Of a stretch of DNA of 64,000 nucleotides, positions 6,189 to 16,930 are shown piece after piece (within the stretch, counting starts at the first letter, position 1; each line of letters begins with the position of its first letter). The translations under genes were made by a program, and so were the position numbers. A model generated the notes under the pieces. That model saw only the letters and a list, made by a program, of their open reading frames with translations, had not been told where the DNA came from and ran no database searches. This DNA comes from Myxococcus terminator_A (GTDB taxonomy: Bacteria; Myxococcota; Myxococcia; Myxococcales; Myxococcaceae), in NCBI GenBank assembly GCA_049194865.1, contig JBLZWL010000022.1, positions 62,001 to 126,000 on the forward strand, read 5' to 3'.

Positions 6189-8630
6189 CTAGCGCGCCGC
6201 GCTCTTGATGACGGGCAGCTTGGGCGCCCGTCCATAGAGGAGCTGGTAGGTGTTGTACGAGCGCAGCACGCGCTTGATGTAGCCGCGCGTCTCGGAGATG
6301 GGGATCTCCTCCACCCACGCATCCAGCGGCAGGTCCGGCTTGTCCGCGCGCCAGCGATTCACCGCGCCCGGACCCGCGTTGTAGCTGCCCACCGCGTACG
6401 GCGTGTGCCCGCCGAACTTCTTCAACAGGCCGCCCAGGTAGTGCGCGCCGAAGCGGATGTTGAGGTCCGGCTGGAGCAGCTGATCCACCGTGAAGCGCTT
6501 GAGCTTCAGCTCCCGGGCCACGCCCTTCGCGGTGGACGGCATCAGCTGGGTGAGGCCCAGCGCCCCGGCCCAGGACAGCGCCTTCGGGTCCAACGCGCTC
6601 TCTTCGCGCATCAGCGCCTGGAGCAGATCCGCCTCCACGCCCGACACGGCCGTGTGCTTCTCGATGAGCTCGCGGAACGCGTTGGGATAGGCCACCTCCC
6701 ACACCACGCGCGTCTCGCGGGTGATGCGGCCACTCAAGTCCTTGCGCAGCACCAGCCGGGCCACGGCGTGGGCGGCGCGCTCGTCACCCGCCTCGTGCAG
6801 CACCAGCACCAGCAGGCGGACGGCCTCCGCGGGCTGGTTCGTCCGGTTCACCGCGAGCAGCTCCGACGACACCGCCTCCGGGAAGCCGAGCCGCAGCAGC
6901 TCGATGCCCGCGCGGAAGTGCGGGTCCTCGCCCACCGGCCCCGCGAACAGCGGCCACGGGCTGGCGGCGTCGGGCACCGCGAAGATGTCCGGGGAGATGC
7001 GCTCCAGCCGCGCCGGGTCCACCGTCGTCAACTGCGAGCGCGCCATCAGCCCGTAGTACGTCGCGGGGTGCTCCACGGCGATCTTCTCGAACAGCTCCGC
7101 CGCGCCCTGGATGTTGCCCTGGTCCTGGAACGTCCGCGCCCGCCAGTACCGCGCGCGCTCCACATCGTAGCTCTCGTCCGCCTGCGCGAAGCGCTGCTCG
7201 ATTCGGTCCAGGAAGGACAGGCCCGCGTCCTCCACCTTGCTCGTGCGCGCAATCCAGTACGCCTTGAAGAGCGCCTCGCCCAGGAAGTCGCCCTGCGGAT
7301 ACAGCTTCGCCAATTCATCCAGCCGCGCCATCGCCTCCTTGGGGCGGCCCGTCTTCACGTACAGGTCCGCCGCGTAGAACAGCGCGTCGTCCGCGAAGCT
7401 GTGGTCCGGGAACTCGCGGGCCAGTCGCTCGTACGTGTCAGTCCCGCGCGCCGAGTCGACAATCGAGCGCGACGAGCCCAGCACGTACAGCGCCCGCGCC
7501 AGCAGGTCGCGGTCCTCACACTTCTCCGCCACCTGCGAGAGCGTCTGGATGGCGCGCGTGTGCTCGCGCTCCTTGCGCAGGCCCTTTCCGTAGGCGAAGT
7601 GGGCGCGGCACGCGAGCTTCTCCGGCAGCTTCAGCTGCGCCAGCAGCGGCTCCAGCTGCGTCAGGCCCTGCTTGTTGCGGTGCAGCTCCACCAGCGCCTC
7701 GCCGCGAGCGACCTTCGCCTCCACGGGCGGCGTCTGTCCCTTCAGGCGCTTCTCCGCCTGCGTCGCCAGCGCGGACAGCGGATGCGCGCCCCACAGGCGC
7801 CACAGCGCGGCGCGCTCGGCGGCCTTGTCCTTCTTCTCGGCGGCGATGTCCGCGATGGCCATCAGCGCCTCGGCGCCCACGTTGCGGCCCCAGCTCGGAG
7901 CGGCGCGTGACGTGAGCGGCTCCAGCGCGGCCATGGCGCCCGCGGCGTCCTTCTTCTTGCGCAGCACCCGCGACAGGGCCAGGCGCGCGTCCACGTACAG
8001 CCGGGACTCCGGCGACACCTGGGCCAGCAGCACGGCGGCCTCGTCGAAGCGGCGCAGCCCCTCCAGCGCCACGCCCGCATGCGTCAGACACCTGTCTTGA
8101 AGCGCGGGGTAGTCCGGCGCCAGCGCGGCCAGCTCCTTCGCGGCGGTCTCATCATCCCCCGAGCGCACCGCGGCCAGCGCGCGCAGGTAGCGCACCGGCG
8201 GGCTGTCGCCCTCGTCCTTCAGCAGCTCGCGGGCCCGGCTGTAGTGGCCCTTGTCGAAGGCCGCCCGGGCCTCCTTCTTCTTGCCCTCGCCGAAGTACGG
8301 CGCCAGGTCCTCCAGCGCGTACCGGCGGCCCCGGTGGACGACGGGCGCGGGGGGCGCGGGGTTGGGGAAGGCCGGGTTGAGGACCTCCACGAAGCCCTCG
8401 GGCACCTGCGTCTTCTCCGCGTCCGGACGCGGAGAGAGCTGGGCCTCGGAAGGCGCGTTCTCCGTGTGGGACGAAGGGGCCTCCGTCACGGTGGGGCTCG
8501 ACAGCTGGGGTGCTGGAGCCGGTGTGGCCTCCTCCGTCGCGGCGGGGGCGGAGACCTGGGGGGCGGGAGCCTGCGCGGACAACAGGAGCGCGGAGGCGAC
8601 GACGGCGAGCTTGGGCAGGAAGGGCTTCAT
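6189..8630 (-). CDS. Soluble lytic murein transglycosylase (Slt70-like) with TPR superhelix
   Basis: 813 residues from ATG 8630, chosen because MKPFLPKLAVVASALLLSAQA is a clean signal peptide; an in-frame ATG 47 codons further upstream would bury it. A Pro/Ala/Thr-rich spacer (about 20-110) leads into a long alpha-helical TPR-type region (about 130-600), and then a GH23 SLT domain (about 655-775). Signature segments are MREESALDP with the catalytic Glu, GALGLTQLMP and SYNAGPGAVNRW. The enzyme should cleave the MurNAc-GlcNAc bond to 1,6-anhydro ends in the periplasm during growth or recycling. It is longer than E. coli Slt70 because of the spacer and extra repeats. Confidence 0.93.
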   Translation of the reverse strand: MKPFLPKLAVVASALLLSAQAPAPQVSAPAATEEATPAPAPQLSSPTVTEAPSSHTENAPSEAQLSPRPDAEKTQVPEGFVEVLNPAFPNPAPPAPVVHRGRRYALEDLAPYFGEGKKKEARAAFDKGHYSRARELLKDEGDSPPVRYLRALAAVRSGDDETAAKELAALAPDYPALQDRCLTHAGVALEGLRRFDEAAVLLAQVSPESRLYVDARLALSRVLRKKKDAAGAMAALEPLTSRAAPSWGRNVGAEALMAIADIAAEKKDKAAERAALWRLWGAHPLSALATQAEKRLKGQTPPVEAKVARGEALVELHRNKQGLTQLEPLLAQLKLPEKLACRAHFAYGKGLRKEREHTRAIQTLSQVAEKCEDRDLLARALYVLGSSRSIVDSARGTDTYERLAREFPDHSFADDALFYAADLYVKTGRPKEAMARLDELAKLYPQGDFLGEALFKAYWIARTSKVEDAGLSFLDRIEQRFAQADESYDVERARYWRARTFQDQGNIQGAAELFEKIAVEHPATYYGLMARSQLTTVDPARLERISPDIFAVPDAASPWPLFAGPVGEDPHFRAGIELLRLGFPEAVSSELLAVNRTNQPAEAVRLLVLVLHEAGDERAAHAVARLVLRKDLSGRITRETRVVWEVAYPNAFRELIEKHTAVSGVEADLLQALMREESALDPKALSWAGALGLTQLMPSTAKGVARELKLKRFTVDQLLQPDLNIRFGAHYLGGLLKKFGGHTPYAVGSYNAGPGAVNRWRADKPDLPLDAWVEEIPISETRGYIKRVLRSYNTYQLLYGRAPKLPVIKSAAR

Positions 8631-8719
8631 ACGCGGGGCTGGGGACCCTGGGAGGTGGGCGCGGGCTCGCCCCATGACAACTGGGAGTGCATGGAAAATT
8701 TCCGGAGATGGACACAGGT

Positions 8720-8725
8720 TAGACT
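8720..8725 (+). promoter_or_regulatory. Putative -10 (TAGACT) of a leaderless transcript
   Basis: TAGACT ends 12 bases before the histidine kinase ATG at 8738, and no Shine-Dalgarno is present. The expected start of transcription falls within a few bases of the ATG. Confidence 0.4.
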
Positions 8726-8737
8726 GTCCGCAAGCCC

Positions 8738-10981
8738 ATGGACATCCGGACTCAGAGCGCTCTGCTGGCATCCATCATCGGCCTGGCCCTGGGCGTGTCC
8801 ATGTTGTTGCGCCCGGCCCGGCCGAAGGTCCTCACCCTGTACTCCGTCTTCGCTCTGACGGTGGCCGGGTACTACCTCTCGTTCTTCTTCCACAGCCTCT
8901 TCCCCGCGGCGACCTACCCCTGGGCAGCCCGCATCACCCTGGGCATCACCGTGTTCGTCGCCTCGCTCGTCCCGGGCGCGGCTGTAGGGTTCTTCCTCGA
9001 GTTCTTGGATGTCAGCAAGGGGACACACCAGGTCGGCCGCCGGCTTGCCCTCCTGTCGGTCTTCCTGGGCCTGGCCGTGGCCGTCACCCCCCTGGCCGAC
9101 AAGGTGTGGGCTCGCGTGGCCATGGGCGTCTGGGTGCTCGGCTCCCTGCTCGCTTCGGTGTCGTTGCTGCTCCACCGGGTCAGGACGAACGAGTCCCGCA
9201 TCGAGCAGCTGAGGCTGATGTACCTGGCCATCGGCGCGGCCGCGGGCATCCTCTTCTCGGCGCTCGACTTCCTGGGCACCGTGATTCCGCTGCCGACGCT
9301 CGGGCCCGTCTTCACCACTCTGTACCTGTTCTTCCTCGCGCAGACGCTCTTGCGGCTGCGGCTGATGGACCTGCACGAGCTGCTGGGAAAGATTGCTTCC
9401 CAGACGGTGCTCGCGGTCATCCTGGCCGCCGTCTTCACCGTGCTGACGGCGTGGGTGGACGAGGACACGGGGCTGTTCGTCTTCAACACGGTGGTGGCGG
9501 CCTTCGTCATCCTCATCCTGTTGGACCCGCTGCGCACGAAGGTAGAGGAGATGGTGGTGCGCATCTTCTTCCGCGAGCGCTTCGCGCTGCTCGACGCGCT
9601 GGGGATGCTGCGCGCGAGGATGGCGAACGTCATCGACATCTCGGAGCTGGCGCGGCTGGTGCTCGACACGCTCCACGAGACGGGCCGGGTGACGCACGCG
9701 TCGGTGTATCTGCTCGCGGAGGACCGGCCGGGGTATCGGCTGCTGGACTCGCGGGGGCCGTTGCCGGTGTCGTTCCTGGACACGGCGGCGGCGCGCGGCC
9801 TGTTGTTCGCGGTGGCCAGCGGGCAGAAGGCGGTGCTGCTGGAGAACGTGGAGCGGCGCGGCGCGACGATGCGGCTCCAGTCGGTGGAGGGACGGCGCTA
9901 CCGCGACGAGCTGAAGCGGTTGAACGACACGCGCGCGTCGCTGGTGCAGATGAAGGCCGGCATCACCGTGCCGCTGGTGGGAAATGATCGGGTCATCGGC
10001 TTCTTGAATCTCTGGGACGAGCGGGTACCGGAGGCGTACGCGTCCGACGAAATCGCGCTCATCCTGGAGGTGGCGGAGAAGCTGGCGACGGTGCTGGAGA
10101 ACTCGAAGCTGTACGAGAAGATTCGAGAGCGGGACAGACTCGCGGCGCTGGGTGAGATGGCGGCGGGCCTCGCGCACGAGATTCGCAATCCGCTGGGGGC
10201 AATCAAAGGCGCGGCGCAGTGCCTGGACCCGATGCGGCTGCCGGGTGAGGACGGCGAGTTCCTGGAGGTCATCGTCGAGGAGGTCAACCGCCTCAACGGC
10301 GTGGTGACGGCGTTCCTCGACTACGCGCGGCCGATGAAGCAGAGCTTCGGGCCCACGGACTTGAACGAAGTCGTGACGCGGACCATGCGGCTCATCCAGA
10401 ACGACGTGCCCGCCAACGTCCAGCTCGCGGTGGAGTTGGACCTGCTGCTGCCCCGCGCGGATGGAGACGCCGAGCAGCTCAAGCAGGTGCTCATCAACCT
10501 GGTGCAGAACGCGGTGCAGGCGCTGGACACGCGCGAGGGCCGAATCACGGTGCGCACGGAGAAGCCGGAGCGCTTCGGAGAGTTCCGCAACGCGGGGGGC
10601 GAGGTGCTGGAGGTGCGCGTGTCCGACAACGGGCCGGGCATTCCGACGGACCAGCAGCCGCACATCTTCGTGCCCTTCTTCACGACGAAGCAGAAGGGCA
10701 CGGGGCTGGGCCTCGCCATCTGTCAGCGCATCGTGAAGAACCACGGCGGCAGCATCTCCGTGCAGAGCAAGGCGAGCGAGGGCACCACGTTCATCATCCG
10801 CCTGCCCGCGCTGCCGGCGGAGAAGCCCGCGGAGGGGCTCATCGCGGAGGGCACGGGCACCCCGCCGCCCGCGACGAGAATCTCCCAGTCGTTCCCCGTG
10901 CCGGAGGAGCTGCGCGAGCCCCCTGCCCCGTCGGCCCCGGAGCCTCGGCCCAAGCGCGAGCGGCGACGTCGAGCAAGCTGA
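8738..10981 (+). CDS. Membrane-bound sensor histidine kinase with GAF domain
   Basis: 747 residues. About seven or eight hydrophobic helices span 5-270 (7TM-type sensor), then comes a GAF domain (about 295-450), HisKA with AHEIRNPLGAI (about residue 480) and HATPase_c (N-box INLVQNAVQAL, DNGPGIP, GTGLGLAICQRI) to about 690. A proline/arginine-rich tail of about 55 residues ends the protein. The H-box and PFFTTK are of the NtrB/AtoS type that normally pairs with sigma-54 activators, but no response regulator gene is adjacent, so it is an orphan kinase. The trigger may be membrane state or a small ligand of GAF. It is divergent from slt with a 107-base gap. Confidence 0.92.
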   Translation: MDIRTQSALLASIIGLALGVSMLLRPARPKVLTLYSVFALTVAGYYLSFFFHSLFPAATYPWAARITLGITVFVASLVPGAAVGFFLEFLDVSKGTHQVGRRLALLSVFLGLAVAVTPLADKVWARVAMGVWVLGSLLASVSLLLHRVRTNESRIEQLRLMYLAIGAAAGILFSALDFLGTVIPLPTLGPVFTTLYLFFLAQTLLRLRLMDLHELLGKIASQTVLAVILAAVFTVLTAWVDEDTGLFVFNTVVAAFVILILLDPLRTKVEEMVVRIFFRERFALLDALGMLRARMANVIDISELARLVLDTLHETGRVTHASVYLLAEDRPGYRLLDSRGPLPVSFLDTAAARGLLFAVASGQKAVLLENVERRGATMRLQSVEGRRYRDELKRLNDTRASLVQMKAGITVPLVGNDRVIGFLNLWDERVPEAYASDEIALILEVAEKLATVLENSKLYEKIRERDRLAALGEMAAGLAHEIRNPLGAIKGAAQCLDPMRLPGEDGEFLEVIVEEVNRLNGVVTAFLDYARPMKQSFGPTDLNEVVTRTMRLIQNDVPANVQLAVELDLLLPRADGDAEQLKQVLINLVQNAVQALDTREGRITVRTEKPERFGEFRNAGGEVLEVRVSDNGPGIPTDQQPHIFVPFFTTKQKGTGLGLAICQRIVKNHGGSISVQSKASEGTTFIIRLPALPAEKPAEGLIAEGTGTPPPATRISQSFPVPEELREPPAPSAPEPRPKRERRRRAS

Positions 10982-10994
10982 GTGGGATTGGGGC

Positions 10995-11000
10995 TAGGCT
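10995..11000 (+). promoter_or_regulatory. Putative -10 (TAGGCT) of a leaderless transcript
   Basis: TAGGCT ends 8 bases before the ATG at 11009; no Shine-Dalgarno is visible. It overlaps the 27-base gap after the histidine kinase gene, so the zinc-ribbon gene may have its own start. Confidence 0.4.
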
Positions 11001-11008
11001 GTCTGCCC

Positions 11009-11689
11009 ATGAGCGCCTGCCCCTTCTGCCACAAGACGATGCGCCCCACCTTCCTGGGGGGATTGCCCCGCGAGGAGTGTGGCCACTGCGGCTCCGTCTG
11101 GTTCGAGGGCGAGGCGCTGACGAAGGTGATGGGCGGCTCGGTGTCCGACGCGCTGGTGCGCCGCGCGAAGGGCCACGCGGGCATGTGCAAGGGCTGTCAG
11201 GCGAAGCTCCAGTACGTCCCGGAGTGTCGAAGCTGTGGAACCCCCGCGCCGAGCTGTCCCCGGTGCGGGCATGCCCCGCTGCCCGTCGTGCAGGTGCTGG
11301 GTGTCACGGTGGAGGTGTGCTCGGACTGCGCGGGCGTGGCGTTGGACCCGGGTGAGCTGCAGCAACTCCAGCAGGCGGCGGCGACCCATCGCAACGCTCC
11401 CCTGGACGTGCGGCCCACGCTCAAGATGGGGCGAACGACGTCCTGCGCGGAGTGCAAGCGCGAGGTGAAGCCCCGCTACGGCTTCGTCTATGAAGAGGCG
11501 CTGTACTGCGGAAGCTGCGCGCCCGAGGGCTCCGCGCCCTTCACGGACGAGCTGACGAAGGCCTCTCCGACCTCCGAGATGGACACTCCGCATGCCTCTG
11601 GCTACACCGGAGCGATGACGGCGCAGTACACGGGCGACGCCACCGGCTCCGCGCTGATGTGGCTGTTCGGCCGCGTGTTCGGACAGTGA
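11009..11689 (+). CDS. Multi-zinc-ribbon protein (zf-TFIIB-like)
   Basis: 226 residues from ATG 11009 (MSACPFC). It carries a series of CxxC pairs: CPFC/CGHC (zf-TFIIB-like, ending in WFEGEAL), CKGC/CRSC/CPRC, a second zf-TFIIB-like unit VEVCSDCAGVALDPGEL, and CAEC/CGSC near 155-180. The remainder is polar, with a short hydrophobic tail (SALMWLFGRVFG). zf-TFIIB modules bind zinc and probably mediate protein contacts; no enzyme domain is seen. It lies just after the histidine kinase gene and ends 18 bases from the convergent ABC-F gene. Exact function is unknown. Confidence 0.85.
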   Translation: MSACPFCHKTMRPTFLGGLPREECGHCGSVWFEGEALTKVMGGSVSDALVRRAKGHAGMCKGCQAKLQYVPECRSCGTPAPSCPRCGHAPLPVVQVLGVTVEVCSDCAGVALDPGELQQLQQAAATHRNAPLDVRPTLKMGRTTSCAECKREVKPRYGFVYEEALYCGSCAPEGSAPFTDELTKASPTSEMDTPHASGYTGAMTAQYTGDATGSALMWLFGRVFGQ

Positions 11690-11707
11690 GCTGAAGCCTG
11701 GGTCGAC

Positions 11708-13678
11708 TCAGCCCAACGAAGCCGTCGCCTGCGCCAGCTTCTCCTGCGCGGCTTCCCACCGCGCGTAGAGGTCTTCCAGCGCATCCTTGCCGTCGCGGTG
11801 CGCATCCATCAGCGGCTTGGCCCGAGCGAAGTCGTTGTAGAGGACCGGGTCGGCGAGCTGCGCCTCGCGCTCCTTCTGCGCGGTCTCCACCTTGGCGATC
11901 TGCTCCTCCAGCTTGGAGATCTCCTTCTTGAGCGGCCCCTCCACCACGCTGCGCCGCTGACGCGCCTCGGCCTCCTGCCGCTTGCGCTCCTTCTCCGACA
12001 TCGCCACGGAGGACGCAGTGTCCCCCCGGGCGGCGCTCGCGCCACCCGCCGCGGCCTCCGCCTTCAGCCGCTGCTGCTCCTGGTGGTACAGGTAGTCGTC
12101 CAGGTTGCCCGGGTGCGGCGTCAGCTTCCCGTCCGCCACCTCCCATACCTGGGTGCACAGCCCGTTGATGAAGCTGCGGCTGTGGCTGACGAACAGCAGC
12201 GTCCCGCCGTACAGCTTCAGCGCTTCAATCAGCATCTCCGCCGAGTCCAGGTCCAGGTGGTTGGTGGGCTCGTCCATCAGCAGGAAGTTGGAGGGCACCA
12301 GCAGCAGCTTGGCCAGCGCCACGCGGGCCCGCTCTCCACCGCTGAGCACACCAATCGGCTTCTCCACGTCGTCGCCGCTGAAGAGGAAGGCGCCGAGCAC
12401 GCCGCGCACGTAGCTCTCCGGCTTGTCCGCCGCGAGCGGGCGCACTTCCTCGATGATGGTGTTCTGCCGGTCCAGCTTGTCCGCGTGGTGCTGCGCGTAA
12501 TAGCCCACCACCACGTTGTGGCCGATGGTCACCGTGCCCGAGTCCGGCACCAGCTCCCCGGCCACCAGTCGCAGGAGCGTCGTCTTGCCCGCGCCGTTGG
12601 CGCCCACCACGGCGATGCGCTGGCCGCGCTCCACCCGGCCCGACAGGCCGTCGTACACGGTCTGCGCGCCATAGCGCTTGGTGATGCGCTCCAGCGACAC
12701 CACGTCGCGCCCGCTCCGGTCCACCTCCGGGAAGCGGAACTTCATCGTCGAGCGCTCCTCCAGGACCTGCACCTTCTCCAGCTTCTCCAACATCTTCGCG
12801 CGGCTCTGCGCCTGCTTGGCCTTGGTGGCCTTCGCGCCGAAGCGGTCGATGAAGCCTTGCAGCTCCGCGCGCCGGTTCTCCACCTTCTCCGCCCGGGCCT
12901 GGAGGAGGACCTTCTCCTCGGCGCGCAGGCGCTTGTAGTCGTCGTAGTTGCCGGCGTACTCGCGCACGCCCTCCAGCTCCAGCGACACCACGCGGTTGAT
13001 CTGCCGGTTGAGGAAGTCCCGGTCGTGGGAGATGAGCACCAGCGCCTTGTTGGAGCGGCGCAGGAAGCCGTCGAACCACGCCAGCGTGGGGACGTCCAGG
13101 TGGTTGGTCGGCTCGTCGAGGAGCAGCAGGTCGGGGTCCTGGAGCAGCAATCCCGCCAGCGCCGCGCGCATCCGCCAGCCGCCCGAGAGGGCCGAGGTGG
13201 GCTTGGCCAGGTCGTTGTCCTTGAAGCCCAGGCCCTTGAGGATGCGCTCGGCGTGGTGCCGGCCGAAGCGGTTCTCGAAGTCGTCCAGCTCCGCGTGCAG
13301 GTCCGCCAGGGACTGGGCCAGCTCGAGCAGGTCCTCCTCGTCGGTGGCCGCCGCCAGGGCCTCCTCGGTCTCCTTGAGCCGGGACTCCAGGGTGTCGCGC
13401 CCCGGGACGGTGCTCATCACCGCCTCCACCACCGTGCCCTCCGGCAGCCCGGCGATTTCCTGGGGCAGGTACCCCCACCGGGCCCGCCGCCGGTAGGTCA
13501 AGGTCCCCGAGTCCGGCTGGGCGACGCCGGCCAGGATCTTCATCAGGGTGCTCTTCCCCGTCCCGTTGGCCCCGACGAGGCCTACACGGTCCTTGGGGCC
13601 GAGGGTGAAGCTGTCGCTGTCGAAGAGGACCTTCTTTCCATAGGAGAGGCTGAGGTCCTGGGCGATGACGAGGCTCAT
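11708..13678 (-). CDS. ABC-F family ATPase (ribosome-associated)
   Basis: 656 residues from ATG 13678 (MSLVIAQDLSLSYG); the upstream in-frame extension is compositionally poor and has no support. Two ABC domains are present: Walker A GANGTGKS and GANGAGKT, signatures ALSGGW and VLSGGERARVALA, and DEPTNHLD twice. The charged linker between them (about 240-325, rich in Lys/Arg/Glu) is the P-site tRNA interaction motif region. A C-terminal coiled coil (about 560-656) resembles Uup or YheS-type members. There are no membrane segments. ABC-F proteins act on ribosomes, so the role is translation quality control or possibly antibiotic protection. A TTACAC lies 11 bases before the start. Confidence 0.93.
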   Translation of the reverse strand: MSLVIAQDLSLSYGKKVLFDSDSFTLGPKDRVGLVGANGTGKSTLMKILAGVAQPDSGTLTYRRRARWGYLPQEIAGLPEGTVVEAVMSTVPGRDTLESRLKETEEALAAATDEEDLLELAQSLADLHAELDDFENRFGRHHAERILKGLGFKDNDLAKPTSALSGGWRMRAALAGLLLQDPDLLLLDEPTNHLDVPTLAWFDGFLRRSNKALVLISHDRDFLNRQINRVVSLELEGVREYAGNYDDYKRLRAEEKVLLQARAEKVENRRAELQGFIDRFGAKATKAKQAQSRAKMLEKLEKVQVLEERSTMKFRFPEVDRSGRDVVSLERITKRYGAQTVYDGLSGRVERGQRIAVVGANGAGKTTLLRLVAGELVPDSGTVTIGHNVVVGYYAQHHADKLDRQNTIIEEVRPLAADKPESYVRGVLGAFLFSGDDVEKPIGVLSGGERARVALAKLLLVPSNFLLMDEPTNHLDLDSAEMLIEALKLYGGTLLFVSHSRSFINGLCTQVWEVADGKLTPHPGNLDDYLYHQEQQRLKAEAAAGGASAARGDTASSVAMSEKERKRQEAEARQRRSVVEGPLKKEISKLEEQIAKVETAQKEREAQLADPVLYNDFARAKPLMDAHRDGKDALEDLYARWEAAQEKLAQATASLG

Positions 13679-13785
13679 GGCGGCCGGGGGTGTAACAGCC
13701 CTGGGCTCCTCGGGAAATGGCTCAGATGCCTGCCCGGTGAGCATGGGGGCCAACGTCCCCTTTCCGGACCTGCCCGGGGCCTGCC

Positions 13786-13791
13786 TATACT
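13786..13791 (+). promoter_or_regulatory. Putative -10 (TATACT) of a leaderless transcript
   Basis: TATACT ends 10 bases before the kinase ATG at 13802. The 123-base gap to the divergent ABC-F gene must hold both promoters. The -35 region is weak (TTTCCG). Confidence 0.45.
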
Positions 13792-13801
13792 CCGGCCCCA
13801 C

Positions 13802-15487
<1,686 letters not shown>

Positions 15488-15493
15488 GCGCCT

Positions 15494-15521
15494 GGCGGCT
15501 CCCGTTCCCCTGGGAGCCGCC
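15494..15521. terminator. Bidirectional hairpin terminator
   Basis: GGCGGCTCCC (15494-15503) pairs perfectly with GGGAGCCGCC (15512-15521) across an 8-base loop, between the convergent kinase and sirtuin genes. It begins 6 bases after the kinase stop. Confidence 0.75.
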
Positions 15522-15532
15522 CTTCCCCGCCC

Positions 15533-16276
15533 TCAGACGAGCTTCCCCAGCTTCGGGAGCACTTCTCCGCTCTTGCCGTGCACGGAGTGCTGGAAGCGCC
15601 GCGAGTTCTCTGCGGGGTCCAGGTTGATGAGCCACGTCTCCCCGCCCGCGGCGCTCACCTGGTCGACCAGACCGGCCGCCGGGTAGACGGCGCCGGAGGT
15701 CCCCGCCGCCAGGAAGACGAAGCGCCCGCCGGAGCTGGCCGCGCGCAGCGAGAAGTCCTGGATGCGCTCCAGGTCCGCGGGGTCCAGGTACTCGCCGAAC
15801 CAGACGATATGCGGGCGAAGCAGGCTGCCGCAGTCCTTGCAGCCGGGCACGGTGCCAGCCGCGTACACGGTGGTGTCGTCGAAGGGCGCGCGCTTGCACT
15901 CGTCGTTGCTACAACGCGTCTTGAAGAGGTTGCCGTGCATCTCCACCACGCGCTGGCTGCCCGCACGCGAGTGCAGGCCGTCCACGTTCTGCGTGGTCAG
16001 GAGGAAGCGGTCGCCCAGGTGTCGCTCCCAGGCCACCAGCGCGTCGTGCCCGGGGTTGGGCGAGACGCCGGAGGCCCCTGCTCGCCGCTGGGAGTAGAAG
16101 CGCCACACCCGCAACGGATCCTTCGCGAAGCCCTCGGGCGAGGCCACCTGCTCCACGGGCTGATCTTCCCAGAGCCCGTTCATTCCTCGGAAGGTCGGGA
16201 CTCCGCTCTCGGCGGAGACGCCCGCTCCGGTGAGGACGAGCAGCCAGGTATTTGAATCGAGAAGGAGCGTTTCCAC
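15533..16276 (-). CDS. cobB: NAD-dependent sirtuin deacylase (CobB/SIRT5-like)
   Basis: 247 residues from GTG 16276, with AGGAGG 4 bases upstream. Sir2 motifs: GAGVSAESGVPTFRG for NAD binding, TQNVDGLH, the catalytic His in MHGNLF, and four zinc cysteines (CSNDEC and CKDC). A Tyr-x-x-Arg pair occurs in FYSQRR, the signature of class III sirtuins that remove succinyl, malonyl or glutaryl groups as well as acetyl. Reaction: acyl-lysine plus NAD to lysine, nicotinamide and O-acyl-ADP-ribose, in the cytoplasm. It stands alone on the minus strand and is divergent from the methionine-sulfoxide reductase gene. Substrates are not indicated. Confidence 0.93.
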   Translation of the reverse strand: METLLLDSNTWLLVLTGAGVSAESGVPTFRGMNGLWEDQPVEQVASPEGFAKDPLRVWRFYSQRRAGASGVSPNPGHDALVAWERHLGDRFLLTTQNVDGLHSRAGSQRVVEMHGNLFKTRCSNDECKRAPFDDTTVYAAGTVPGCKDCGSLLRPHIVWFGEYLDPADLERIQDFSLRAASSGGRFVFLAAGTSGAVYPAAGLVDQVSAAGGETWLINLDPAENSRRFQHSVHGKSGEVLPKLGKLV

Positions 16277-16381
16277 GGTGCCTCCTGTGCGGCGTGGGAT
16301 TCAGGATATGAAGCGTGGGACGACGATGACCGCGCCGAGCCCTGACGGGCGGGTGCGGAGACCTGGCTCGAGGCCCCCATC

Positions 16382-16867
16382 ATGGCGGAAATCACCCTGG
16401 ACCTGCGCGCGGCCCCCAAGGCGCAGGCGTACGAGGAACTCCAGCAGCACGTGCAGGCGGCGCTCGCCGGCATGGACGACCCCATCGCGGGCATGGCGAC
16501 GATGAGCTGCCTCATCCACCACGCCTTCGGCCACCTGTGGACGGGCTTCTACCGGGTGGTGACTCCGGGGAAGCTGCTCCGAGTGGGTCCCTACCAGGGC
16601 ACGCTGGGGTGCCTCGAAATCAAGTTCGGCCAGGGCGTCTGCGGAACGGCCGCCGCGAAGGGCGAGACGCAAGTGGTCGCGGACGTGCACGCCTTCCCCG
16701 GACACATCGCCTGCGACGCGCGCTCCGCCTCTGAAATCGTGGTGCCGGTGTACGGGAAGAACCGCGAGCTGCTCGCGGTGCTGGACATCGACTCCGCGAG
16801 CAAGAACGCCTTCGACGACCTGGACCGCCAGCAGCTCGAGCTGATGATGCGCTGGTTTCAGCAGTAA
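16382..16867 (+). CDS. msrC: Free methionine-(R)-sulfoxide reductase (GAF-type, fRMsr)
   Basis: 161 residues, one GAF domain. The three conserved cysteines of fRMsr are present: LGCLEIKFGQGVCGTAA (two) and IACDARSASEIVVP (the catalytic one). Glu and Asp residues of the substrate pocket (SEIVVPV, LDIDS) are kept. It reduces free L-methionine-(R)-sulfoxide with thioredoxin-type reductants in the cytoplasm, as part of oxidative-damage repair. The length matches the E. coli and yeast enzymes (about 165-180). Start is the first ATG of the conserved domain. Confidence 0.93.
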   Translation: MAEITLDLRAAPKAQAYEELQQHVQAALAGMDDPIAGMATMSCLIHHAFGHLWTGFYRVVTPGKLLRVGPYQGTLGCLEIKFGQGVCGTAAAKGETQVVADVHAFPGHIACDARSASEIVVPVYGKNRELLAVLDIDSASKNAFDDLDRQQLELMMRWFQQ

Positions 16868-16887
16868 CACCGTGGCGAGAGTACCCG

Positions 16888-16913
16888 AGGGCGCGGGAAG
16901 CCTGGCCCGCGCC
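16888..16913. terminator. Bidirectional hairpin terminator
   Basis: GGGCGCGGG (16888-16896) pairs with CCCGCGCCC (16905-16913) across an 8-base loop in the 63-base gap between two convergent genes. Confidence 0.7.
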
Positions 16914-16930
16914 CCCAGGAGTGACTGTCT

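Noticed and set aside
8627..10744. 705-codon minus-strand frame across the GAF histidine kinase
   Set aside because: Rich in His/Arg/Gln/Leu with no domain pattern, and covers a well-supported plus-strand kinase. A typical shadow frame in high-GC DNA.
11798..13801. Plus-strand frame running over the ABC-F gene and into the PEGA kinase
   Set aside because: The part before 13802 is antisense of a clear ABC-F gene. The kinase starts at MAAPCPHC with a -10-like element just before it.
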